From positions 62,001-126,000 of the forward strand of contig DATCMH010000015.1 in the NCBI GenBank assembly GCA_036563505.1: DNA of 64,000 bases, written 5' to 3'. The notes under the pieces are model-generated. The model searched no databases. It had not been told where the DNA came from and worked only from the letters and a program-made list of their open reading frames with translations. Positions 34,018 through 42,000 of this stretch are shown in pieces; the stretch's first letter is position 1, and every line of letters starts with the position of its first letter. Made by a program: the position numbers and the translations under genes. The DNA comes from DATCMH01 sp036563505. Its GTDB lineage: Bacteria > Pseudomonadota > Alphaproteobacteria > Rhizobiales > Beijerinckiaceae.

Positions 34018-35184
34018 TCAGGCCACGGCGGCGCGGGTCTCACGATCGAGAGGCAGCCGCAGCACGAGGCTGGTTCCAGCCGCGTCCGGCGCGACGGAGA
34101 GGCTGCCGCCGTGCAATTCGACGATCCGGTGAACCAGGGGAAGGCCCAAACCCAGTCCCCCGGCGGCGCGGATCAAGGGCTCGCCGTCGCGCCCGAAAGG
34201 CTCGCGGCAGCGCTCGAGGATGGTCGGGGCCAGCCCGTGCCCGTGATCCTTGACGCGGATGAGGGCTTCGGCGTCCGCCGTTTCGACGCTGACGTCAACG
34301 GCGCTGCCGGCGGGCGCGTGGCCGATCGCGTTGGTCACCACCTCCGACAACGCCGCGGACAGTTGTCCGACGTCGCAGACGACGGGGATCGCGGCCTCGG
34401 TCCCGCCGACGCGCAGCGCGACGCCGGCCGCCTCGGCCCGGGCGCGCAGGGGGCGAACCACTTCGGCGACGAGATGGGCAAGATTGATGCCCTCGCGGTC
34501 GAGGGCGAAGGTGCCGCTCGTGATCTGCGCGAAGTGGAAGATCTTGCGCAGAGTATCGTTCAGGTTCCGCGCAGCGCCCACCACGTTGTCGATCGCGTCG
34601 GATTCAGAAGCAGACGGCACGGGAGAGGTGCGCAGCATCTCGGCGTAGCCGATCAGCGCGTGAAGCGGGGTGCGCGTCTCGTGCTGGAGCAGCGTCATGA
34701 GATTGCGCTTCAGCTCGGCCGCCCGGGCGGCCTCGTCGCGGGCATGGCGCATCTCGGCTTCGAGCCGGCTTCCGCGCAGGATGTAGCGCAGCTGATAGCC
34801 GAGCAGGCGCCAGTTGACCGGCTTCGTGACGAAGGACGTCGCGCCGACCTCGTAGGCGCGGTCGATGGCGAACATGTCCTCCCGACTCGTAATGACCATG
34901 ATCGGAAGGCCCTCGAAGCGCCGGTCAGCCCGAATACGCTCCACGAGCCCGAAGCCGTTGAGAACAGGCATCTCCAGGTCGGTGAGGACGAGGTCGAACG
35001 GCCCTTGCTCGTTGAGCGCCGTCCAGCCCTCCTCGCCGTCGTTCGTCGTGACGATCGTGCCGCCCGGCATGGCGAGCTGGGACGCGGCGAGTTCCCGCAG
35101 GATGGCATCGTCGTCGACCACGAGAATGCGCGGCGGCTTCTCGAAGACGTAGACCGGGCCGTCGATGGTGCGTCCGAGGATCAT
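34018..35184 (-). CDS. Response-regulator/histidine-kinase hybrid without membrane domain
   Basis: A 388-residue soluble protein with order receiver then kinase. Receiver (residues about 18-135): RILVVDDDAIL, Asp in LVLTDLEMPVLNG, Lys in SFVTKPVNW. The kinase core has His in TLLQHETRTPLHALIGYAEML, N-box VVTNAIGHAP and G-boxes KDHGHGLAP and GGLGLGLPLV. No sensor or TM segments are seen. It may be driven by an upstream kinase rather than sensing directly. It lies beside the single-domain regulator and divergent (160 bp) from the hybrid kinase. Confidence 0.88.
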   Translation of the reverse strand: MILGRTIDGPVYVFEKPPRILVVDDDAILRELAASQLAMPGGTIVTTNDGEEGWTALNEQGPFDLVLTDLEMPVLNGFGLVERIRADRRFEGLPIMVITSREDMFAIDRAYEVGATSFVTKPVNWRLLGYQLRYILRGSRLEAEMRHARDEAARAAELKRNLMTLLQHETRTPLHALIGYAEMLRTSPVPSASESDAIDNVVGAARNLNDTLRKIFHFAQITSGTFALDREGINLAHLVAEVVRPLRARAEAAGVALRVGGTEAAIPVVCDVGQLSAALSEVVTNAIGHAPAGSAVDVSVETADAEALIRVKDHGHGLAPTILERCREPFGRDGEPLIRAAGGLGLGLPLVHRIVELHGGSLSVAPDAAGTSLVLRLPLDRETRAAVA

Positions 35185-35344
35185 GGTTCGCGCGGGAGGG
35201 CCAACGTCTTGCTCTTACCCTGCGAAACCTCTCCGGCCGGTAAATTCGACGATTAATCCGATGAAGACGGTTTCGGGGTGAAGATGTGACGCCGCCCCCC
35301 ACTGGCCCGGGGCAGGGTAACGTCTTCGACGAGAGCACCTTCAG

Positions 35345-38071
35345 ATGACTGCGTCTTCGCGCGTGCGACGCTCCATCAACTACAAGCTCGGCCGACTGGT
35401 GCTGATCGCCGTCACCGCGGCGCTCGCCTTCGGCAGCATGCTCAGCCTGTGGCAGGAGACGAGCCGCTACGCGGACGCGAAGCGCGTGGGCCTCACCGCG
35501 ACGGCAGGGGCCTTCGCCGCCGCGAGCGCGCCCGCCGTCGCGGCCCGCGACGCCGGTCAGGCGGCCCGCGCGCTCAACGGTATCGCGCACGTGCCGGGCC
35601 TCGCCTTCGCCATCATTCAGGACGCCGACGGTATCGTGCTCGCGGAGATCGGCGCCGCCGTGCGCCTCGAAGGCGAGGTCGACCTGACCGAAGGGGCGCA
35701 GGTCTCTCCCGTGTCCCTCATCACGAGCCGCACCGTGCAAGTGTCGCTGCCGATCGTGAGCGCTGGCGTCTCGGTCGGGCGCATCACCCTCGTGAGCGAC
35801 ACGAGCGATCTCTTCGACCGCTATCGGTCCGTTCTCGCCACCGCCGCGCTCGGCGCCAGCCTCGCGCTCATCGTCGGTCTCCTGATCTCGATCCGCCTCC
35901 AGCGCTCGATCACGCGGCCCCTCATCGCCCTCTCGGGCGCCATGACCGAGATCCAGCGGAGCCACGACTACCGCTCGGCCGTCGAGACCAACGCCGACGA
36001 CGAGGTCGGCGTGCTGGCGCAGAGCTTCAACAGCATGATGGCCGAGGTGCGCGAGCGCGACCACCGGCTCGCCCGCCACCGCGAGCGCCTCGAGGACGAG
36101 GTCGCCGAGCGCACGCACGATCTCAGCCAGGCCAAAGAGGCCGCGGAGGCGGCGAACACGGCGAAGTCCGAGTTCTTGGCCACCATGAGCCACGAGATCC
36201 GCACGCCGATGAACGGCATGCTGGTGATGGCGGAGCTCCTCGCCTCCGCCGACCTGCCCGACCGTCAGCGCCGCTACGCCGAGGTCATCGCCCGATCGGG
36301 GCAGAGCCTCGTCGCCATCATCAACGACATCCTGGACTTCGCGAAAGTTGAGTCGGGCAAGCTCGAGCTGGAGCAGGTGGCGGTCGATCCGTCGGAGCTC
36401 GCCGATACCGTCGTGACCCTCTTCGGCGAGCGCGCCCGGGCCAAGGGGCTCGACCTCGCGGCGCGGATCGCGCCCGACGTGCCGGCGAGCTTCGGCGGCG
36501 ATCCGGTGCGTCTCAACCAAGTAGTCGGCAACCTCGTCAACAATGCCCTGAAATTCACGGAGTCAGGCCACGTCCTGATCGCGTTCGAGCGCGCGCCCGA
36601 GGATCCCCGCTCCCTTCGCATCGCCATCAGCGATACCGGCATCGGCATCCCGGCCGACAAGATCGGCGCCATCTTCGAGGCCTTTTCCCAGGCGGACCAA
36701 TCGACGACCCGGCGTTTCGGGGGCACGGGCCTGGGTCTGTCGATCTGCAAGCGGCTCGTCGAGGCCATGGGCGGCGGCATCGCGGTCACGAGCGTGGTAG
36801 GCGAGGGCTCCACTTTCGCGATCACCCTGCCCCTCGTGGACGACGTCGCCTCAGCCGAGGCGGCCCCGGTCGCGAGCGCGCGGCCCGTCGTGGTGGCCGC
36901 GGGCGGATCGGCGACGCGCGCCGCGCTCCTCGCCGACCTCCTCGGGCGCGGTTTCGACGCGCGCGCCGGCGAGCCCGACGCCACGGTCGATGCGGCGGAC
37001 TGGATCATGGACGCTGCCGACCTCGTGCGGTGCTGGCGCCCGCCCGGAGCCGTGCGCGTCGTCGCGCTCGCGGCCATGGGCGATCGGCAGGGCGCCCTCG
37101 CCCTGGAGCGCGGCCTCGCAGACACCCTCTTGCGCCGGCCGCTCGCCCAGGCCGAGTGGCGCCCCGCCCTGGAGACGCTCGCCTCCGACAAGGCTTTCGC
37201 GCCGGCGGCCGTGACCTCCGGTCAGACTGAAACCAGCCTCCCGCGCTATTCCAGCGCCCGGGTGCTCGTCGCCGATGACAGCGCCGTGAACCGAGAGGTC
37301 GCCTGCGAGGCGCTGGCGCGCTTCGGCATCACCGCCGCCACCGTCGACGACGGGCGCCAGGCCGTGGAGGCGGTGGCGCGCGAGACCTTCGATCTCGTCC
37401 TCATGGATGGCAGCATGCCGGAGGTCGACGGCTTCGAGGCCACGCGCCTCATCCGCGCTGCGGAAGCCGGGTCCGCGCGCCGGACGCCGGTCGTGGCGCT
37501 CACCGCGCACGTCGTCGGAACGGGCGCCGAGGCGTGGCGCGAGGCCGATATGGACGGCGTCCTGACGAAGCCGTTCAGCATGGCCAAGCTCGCCGAATGT
37601 CTCAGCCGCTGGCTTGCCGAGGCACCCGTCGGCGCGGCTCCCACCGTCGCGCCCGAGCCCGTCTCTCAGCCTCGGGGCCTGTCGAGGGTCTCAGATCTGC
37701 TCGATCCGGACATCCTGGCCCAGCTCGACGACATGGCAGCCGTCAGCGGCCCGAGCTTCCTCGCGCGGATCCTGGGCCTCTACGCCGAGCACGCGCCTGG
37801 GGCCGGCACGGAGATCGCGGAAGCTGTCCGCAGCGGCGATCATCAGCGCGCCGCGCGGGCGGCTCACGCCCTCAAGTCGATGAGCCTCAACGTCGGTGCC
37901 GCGGCTCTGGCCGGAGCGCTCGAGACGGTCGAGAGCCGGGCGCGCAGCGGCGCTGGCCTGCCTGACGACGCCGAGCTTGCGGCCGTCGCCAGCCTGCTGG
38001 AGCGGACGCTCGAGGCGCTTGCGGCCCGGATGCCCGCGTCATCGCCGAACGCCCAGGCCGCAGCGGCTTGA
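35345..38071 (+). CDS. Membrane hybrid sensor histidine kinase with receiver and HPt domains
   Basis: A 908-residue BarA-type kinase. TM helices at about 15-35 and 165-187 flank a roughly 130-residue periplasmic sensor region with no recognised domain. Then come HAMP, coiled linker (AKEAAEAANTAKSEF), HisKA with His in TMSHEIRTPMNGMLVMAELL, HATPase (GTGLGLSIC), a degenerate second receiver region, an intact receiver (Asp in LVLMDGSMPEVDG), and a C-terminal HPt (HALKSMSLNVGAAALAG). It runs a full His-Asp-His relay; the target regulator is unknown. Confidence 0.92.
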   Translation: MTASSRVRRSINYKLGRLVLIAVTAALAFGSMLSLWQETSRYADAKRVGLTATAGAFAAASAPAVAARDAGQAARALNGIAHVPGLAFAIIQDADGIVLAEIGAAVRLEGEVDLTEGAQVSPVSLITSRTVQVSLPIVSAGVSVGRITLVSDTSDLFDRYRSVLATAALGASLALIVGLLISIRLQRSITRPLIALSGAMTEIQRSHDYRSAVETNADDEVGVLAQSFNSMMAEVRERDHRLARHRERLEDEVAERTHDLSQAKEAAEAANTAKSEFLATMSHEIRTPMNGMLVMAELLASADLPDRQRRYAEVIARSGQSLVAIINDILDFAKVESGKLELEQVAVDPSELADTVVTLFGERARAKGLDLAARIAPDVPASFGGDPVRLNQVVGNLVNNALKFTESGHVLIAFERAPEDPRSLRIAISDTGIGIPADKIGAIFEAFSQADQSTTRRFGGTGLGLSICKRLVEAMGGGIAVTSVVGEGSTFAITLPLVDDVASAEAAPVASARPVVVAAGGSATRAALLADLLGRGFDARAGEPDATVDAADWIMDAADLVRCWRPPGAVRVVALAAMGDRQGALALERGLADTLLRRPLAQAEWRPALETLASDKAFAPAAVTSGQTETSLPRYSSARVLVADDSAVNREVACEALARFGITAATVDDGRQAVEAVARETFDLVLMDGSMPEVDGFEATRLIRAAEAGSARRTPVVALTAHVVGTGAEAWREADMDGVLTKPFSMAKLAECLSRWLAEAPVGAAPTVAPEPVSQPRGLSRVSDLLDPDILAQLDDMAAVSGPSFLARILGLYAEHAPGAGTEIAEAVRSGDHQRAARAAHALKSMSLNVGAAALAGALETVESRARSGAGLPDDAELAAVASLLERTLEALAARMPASSPNAQAAAA

Positions 38072-38141
38072 CACCTGCGCAAAACGAAAGCGCCGAGCCT
38101 TTCGGTCCGACGCTTCGTTGCAGTTCGCAGAAGATGAGCGA

Positions 38142-39017
38142 TCAGTGGCTCTGGTAGCGGTTGCCCGGACGGATCGCGCCCTCGTCGGGCCGGTTGCCCT
38201 CCTGCCCGCCGAGGCCGGAGGCTTCGTCTCCACCGGCACCCTCGACGATCTCGCGGCCGCGCTGCGCGGCCTCGTGGGCGTAGCGCATGCCTTCCTCGGT
38301 CAGGCTCTGGGCGTAGCGCCGGCCCTCTTCCGTCAGGCTCTGGGCGTAGCGCATGCCCTGCTCGCGAACCTCGTCAGCCCACTCGCCGAGCACCTCTTCC
38401 TCGCGGCGGGTGCGCGGCAGCAGGGCGCCGAGAAGGAGGCCTGCCGCGAGGCCGACCACGCCGACCATCACGGGGTTTTCGGCGACGAAGCGCGTGACGC
38501 TCGAGCCGGTGCGACGCGAATAAGTGCTGGCCTGATCGGCGTAGCGCGGCGCCTGCCGAGACTGCTCAGACGCCCAGGCGGATACGTCCTCATACTTCTC
38601 GCGCGCCCAGTCGGTGGCCTGCTCGTAGAGTTCGCCGGCGCGCTCCTGGGCCTGATCGGCCGCCTGGCGGACGCTCTCGGTCGCCGACTTGGCCTGATCG
38701 CTGCCCGAGGACGAGCCGCTCGCGTGACCCGCCCCTCCGCCAGCCTGGCCGACGTGACGGCCGAACTCGTTGTTCTGCGACCCTTGTGTCTGGCCGGCGG
38801 TGCCGGCGCCCGTGGAGCCGGCGTTGCCGCCCAGCGGCTTCGAGGTGTGGGAGGCGAGCGTCGCGCTCTGGGTCGGCTTCGACGTCTCGTGGGGCATGGC
38901 GGTGCGGCCGACGTCGCCCACTGACGTACCGGCGGAGATCTTGGCCGCCGAGAGCGTGTCGGATCCGCTCGAGGTCTGACCGGGGGTCGAGGCGCCCGTC
39001 TTCTTGGTGTCGTCCAT
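38142..39017 (-). CDS. Stress-type repeat/glycine-zipper membrane protein (DUF883-like)
   Basis: A 291-residue protein. The Ser/Thr/Gly-rich N-terminus (about 1-110) is probably disordered. An amphipathic helical region (AADQAQERAGELYEQATDWAR) leads to one TM helix (MVGVVGLAAGLLLGALLP) with an Arg-rich end, then an 11-residue repeat (SLTEEGRRYAQ) present about two and a half times near residues 222-252. The architecture matches small ElaB/YqjD/DUF883 membrane proteins. Last gene of the four-gene operon promoted at 40430-40454. Confidence 0.72.
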   Translation of the reverse strand: MDDTKKTGASTPGQTSSGSDTLSAAKISAGTSVGDVGRTAMPHETSKPTQSATLASHTSKPLGGNAGSTGAGTAGQTQGSQNNEFGRHVGQAGGGAGHASGSSSGSDQAKSATESVRQAADQAQERAGELYEQATDWAREKYEDVSAWASEQSRQAPRYADQASTYSRRTGSSVTRFVAENPVMVGVVGLAAGLLLGALLPRTRREEEVLGEWADEVREQGMRYAQSLTEEGRRYAQSLTEEGMRYAHEAAQRGREIVEGAGGDEASGLGGQEGNRPDEGAIRPGNRYQSH

Positions 39018-39058
39018 GGGAGGTGCTCCTGATAGGCGGATAGAGAACAGGCGTCAGG

Positions 39059-39484
39059 TCAGGCCCGGGCGCTCAAGGAGCGCCGGCTCTCGAGGCTGTC
39101 CTGGGTCGGATGGCGCGGAGACACGTCAGGGTCGTAGACCCGGGCCGCCCCCGTGTTCAGGACCGGCACGTCGTCGGCGACGACGGGCGGCTCGGACGCG
39201 ACCCGGACCCGGCGGGACGCGACAGACCGCTCGCTCTGGGCCATGCGATGCAGCAGGAGCCCGATCCCAACGGCGACGAGGGCCACCGGCACGGGATTGC
39301 GCCGCACCACGTTGAGGGCGTGATCGTAGACCGCGTTGAGGCTGTTCGTGCGCCGCGAGGCGCCCAGCATGTCGTCGAGGACGCCCGAGACCGACAGCCG
39401 GCCCTGCAGCCGAGTGATGGTGTCGTCGAGGCGCGCGCGGGTCGTCTCGATGTCCTGCTCGAGATCGGTGATGGACTGCGTCAT
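39059..39484 (-). CDS. DUF3618 family membrane protein
   Basis: A 141-residue protein with the DUF3618 N-terminal signature SITDLEQDIETTRARLDDTITRLQGRL, a single TM helix (VPVALVAVGIGLLLHRMA), and a basic cytoplasmic tail. It commonly occurs beside holin-like and DUF883 genes in Rhizobiales. It overlaps the holin-like gene by 4 bp at its start (39481-39484). Function unknown. Confidence 0.83.
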   Translation of the reverse strand: MTQSITDLEQDIETTRARLDDTITRLQGRLSVSGVLDDMLGASRRTNSLNAVYDHALNVVRRNPVPVALVAVGIGLLLHRMAQSERSVASRRVRVASEPPVVADDVPVLNTGAARVYDPDVSPRHPTQDSLESRRSLSARA

Positions 39485-39873
39485 CCGGTGACCCTTTCCG
39501 AGAGGACCTCTCCGTCACGCTTGATCGAGCGCACGGTGCGCTGAGGCGTGAGGGAGAACGAGGAGATGGCGCTGCGGCCCCAAAGTCCGAGCCCGATCGC
39601 GAGGAGAAGCAGCGCCCCGCCGACAATGAGCGCCGCGAGCGCTTCCGACCCGACCACCGTCGCCAGCCATTCGACCAGCGCCTGGGTGAAGAGCATGATC
39701 GAAGCGATGGCGAAGACGGCTGCGACGATCAGGAGAGCGAGCCCCATGACCATCGTGCGAACGTTGTCGGTGAGCTCGGTGCGGAACAGCGCGAATTCCT
39801 TGCGCGCCAGCTCGCTCGAGTCGCGCAGCGCCTCCCCGAGGAGGTTGTGGATGGTGTTGTCGCGATCCGCCAT
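39481..39873 (-). CDS. Holin-X-like membrane protein (PF07332 type)
   Basis: A 130-residue protein with an N-terminal amphipathic region (LARKEFALFRTELTDNVR) and two TM helices (TMVMGLALLIVAAVFAIASIM and EALAALIVGGALLLLAIGLGL). It is similar to the 'phage holin family' annotated in many stress operons. No phage gene is near, so a membrane stress role is more likely than lysis. It overlaps the next gene by 4 bp. Confidence 0.8.
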   Translation of the reverse strand: MADRDNTIHNLLGEALRDSSELARKEFALFRTELTDNVRTMVMGLALLIVAAVFAIASIMLFTQALVEWLATVVGSEALAALIVGGALLLLAIGLGLWGRSAISSFSLTPQRTVRSIKRDGEVLSERVTG

Positions 39874-39884
39874 GATGCCCCTCC

Positions 39885-40400
39885 TCAGAGCCGGCGCGAG
39901 GCGCGGGCGACGGGATCCTGCATCGACCGGCCCTGCGGGCTGGCGAATTCCGACCGCGCGCCGTCGGACGAGGCCTTGATCAGGCGAGCCAGGAAGAAGC
40001 CTGCCGCGAACGTGACGGCCGCGACCGCGCCGGGGCGCTGGCGCATGGTCTGCTCGACCTCACCATATAGATCCGTGACGCTGCGCGTGCGGATCGAATC
40101 GGCGAGCTGGTCGAGCCCCTCGGCCGCGGTATCGACGAAGGCCTTGATGTTCGGCCGGTCGTCGAAGGCTTTGGTGCTCTCGCGCAGCGAGCTCGCGAGG
40201 TCAGCGACCGACTGGGCCGCGTCGTCCTTGCGCTTGTCGGCGTAATCCGTGACCTGGCTGCGAGCGGTGTCGACGAAGTCGCGGCCGCGCGCCACGGCGG
40301 CGTCCGCGATCTCGGATACGTCGCCCTTCAGGGTCTGCCAGTCCGGGGTCTCGTTCTCGGCGGGAGCTGACTTGCCGCCGTTCTCATAGCCCACGCTCAT
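39885..40400 (-). CDS. Amphipathic-helix, single-TM protein (ElaB/DUF883-like)
   Basis: A 171-residue protein. Long amphipathic helices (about residues 18-100, with VTDYADKRKDDAAQSVADLASSL) end in a single TM region (GAVAAVTFAAGFFLARLIKAS) and a short tail. This pattern is that of ElaB/YqjD/DUF883 proteins that bind membrane and ribosomes at stationary phase. First gene of the operon. An EcfG-type promoter lies 30-54 bp upstream of the ATG. Confidence 0.74.
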   Translation of the reverse strand: MSVGYENGGKSAPAENETPDWQTLKGDVSEIADAAVARGRDFVDTARSQVTDYADKRKDDAAQSVADLASSLRESTKAFDDRPNIKAFVDTAAEGLDQLADSIRTRSVTDLYGEVEQTMRQRPGAVAAVTFAAGFFLARLIKASSDGARSEFASPQGRSMQDPVARASRRL

Positions 40401-40429
40401 GGGAAACCTCCTGCTGATCTCGGGACACT

Positions 40430-40454
40430 AACCGTCGAAAACGGGGCCGGTTCC
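40430..40454 (-). promoter_or_regulatory. EcfG-type promoter of the small membrane-protein operon
   Basis: Minus strand: GGAAC (40454-40450), 16 nt, GGTT (40433-40430); also readable as GGAAC-N17-GTT. It lies 30 bp before ATG 40400. Confidence 0.65.
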
Positions 40455-40541
40455 GAAGCGTCGCCTTTCGCGCCTCCCGGCCCCGATCGTCCGCCAAATC
40501 CTTGCGATATCTCGCCTTGCCCGGCGCGCCGGGCCGAAGCG

Positions 40542-41726
40542 TCAGGCCTTCGCGGGAGCCACGGTGTCGGCCATGCGGGCACCGCGGGTTCCGAGCGGCT
40601 TGTGAGCCCCCTCGGTGGTGTCGTGCGCCGTCTGGTGCTCCATCTCGGCGTTGATCTCGCCGCCGATCAGGATGATCGTGGTCGAGAGCCAGATCCACGT
40701 CATGAAGCCGACGACCGCGCCGAGCGAGCCGTAGGTCTCGTTGTAGCTGCCGAAATTGGCGACGTACCAGGAGAACAGCATCGAGCCCACGAGCCAGGCG
40801 AAGCCGGCGATGAAGCTGCCCCAGGTCACCCAGCGCCACTGCGGCTTGTCGCGGCTCGGGCCGTAGCGGTAGAGGGCGGCCAGCGCGAAGAGGAGGACCG
40901 CAAGCAGGATCGGCCAGCGCAGCAGGGACAGCAGCCATTCCGCGGCCTTGCCCAGGCCCACGAAGTTGAGCACGACCGGGATCACCACGATGCCGACCGC
41001 GGCGAGGATGATGAAGACGATCGCGCCCAGCGTGAAGGCGAGGGAGCGGAGGTTGAGGCCGATGAAGCTGCGCTTCTCTTCTTCCTCGTAGACGATGTTG
41101 AGCGCGTCGAAGATCGCCTTCATCCCGGCATTGGCGCTCCACAGCGAGATCGCGAGGCCGGAGAAGAAGGCGAAGCCGAGCGCCCCGCCGCCGTTCTCGG
41201 TGATGCGCTTGACCTGCTCGCCGATGATCTCCGTCGCGCCCCCGGGCAGGAAGCCCGACAGGCTCGCCAAATGATCGTTGATGGTGACCGGGTCCGCGAC
41301 GAGACCGTAGAGTGAGACCAAGGCGGCGACGGCGGGAAACAAGGCGAGCAGCGCGTAGAACGTCACGCCCGCCGCCACGGAGAGGACGCGGTCCTTGTTG
41401 ATCTCCTCGTAGACGCGCCAGAGGATGTCCTTCCAGCCCTTGGCCGGGATCTCGCTCGGCGTCGAGGCTTGGCGGCCGCGGTCGCCTTGCGACGCGGCGC
41501 CCGGACCGGCATCCGTGGCGCCCGGCGCGAAACCGCGCTCCCCTCCCCTCGGGTCGCCGCCGGAGCGCCCTGCGGCGCCGGGCGCCCGGCCCCGGGCCGG
41601 CGCAGCTGACCCAGTGGCGCGGGCCGTCACGAGCCCGAGCAAGGCAGCGCCGAGGAACACCGTCCAGAGGGTCGAGGACGGCCCGGTCGGCTGCGGGGGC
41701 GCGGTGGGAGAAGCGTCGGTCGGCAT
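40542..41726 (-). CDS. YihY/virulence factor BrkB family membrane protein
   Basis: A 394-residue protein. An N-terminal TM and a roughly 75-residue proline/glycine-rich linker precede the conserved YihY domain: WKDILWRVYEEINKDRVLSVAAGVTFYALLALFPAVAALVSLYGL, FFSGLAISLWSANAGMKAIFDALN and the final GSLGAVVGFMTWIWLSTTIILIGGEINAEMEHQT with several TM helices. The family role is unresolved (once proposed as RNase BN, now rejected). A perfect EcfG promoter precedes the gene. Confidence 0.9.
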   Translation of the reverse strand: MPTDASPTAPPQPTGPSSTLWTVFLGAALLGLVTARATGSAAPARGRAPGAAGRSGGDPRGGERGFAPGATDAGPGAASQGDRGRQASTPSEIPAKGWKDILWRVYEEINKDRVLSVAAGVTFYALLALFPAVAALVSLYGLVADPVTINDHLASLSGFLPGGATEIIGEQVKRITENGGGALGFAFFSGLAISLWSANAGMKAIFDALNIVYEEEEKRSFIGLNLRSLAFTLGAIVFIILAAVGIVVIPVVLNFVGLGKAAEWLLSLLRWPILLAVLLFALAALYRYGPSRDKPQWRWVTWGSFIAGFAWLVGSMLFSWYVANFGSYNETYGSLGAVVGFMTWIWLSTTIILIGGEINAEMEHQTAHDTTEGAHKPLGTRGARMADTVAPAKA

Positions 41727-41797
41727 TTGTCCCAAAGCTCGCGATCCGGATCGGTTGCGATAGGCCCGGCCGATCCATTGGGCCGAGGCTTGAGCAT

Positions 41798-41822
41798 AAC
41801 GGGACGACCCGCGACCCGTTCC
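41798..41822 (-). promoter_or_regulatory. EcfG-type promoter of the YihY gene
   Basis: Minus strand: GGAAC (41822-41818), 16 nt, CGTT (41801-41798): a perfect consensus, 72 bp before ATG 41726. Confidence 0.82.
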
Positions 41823-42000
41823 AGGCTGCTCATTGACTCGGCGCAATTGGGTTGTCGGATCACAGGATCCCTGGATCTTTGGATCCGAGGATTGGGCGCG
41901 TGACCGCTCGGCCGGGAGGCGAATGCGGAACCAACCCCCGCGGGCTCGGCTTGTTGCACCGAGTTCCCCACCCCCGTGATCGACCGGAGGCCTGTGACCG

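Noticed and set aside
39481..39873. Holin-like gene as sign of a prophage
   Set aside because: No other phage gene is near; this family regularly occurs in chromosomal stress operons.
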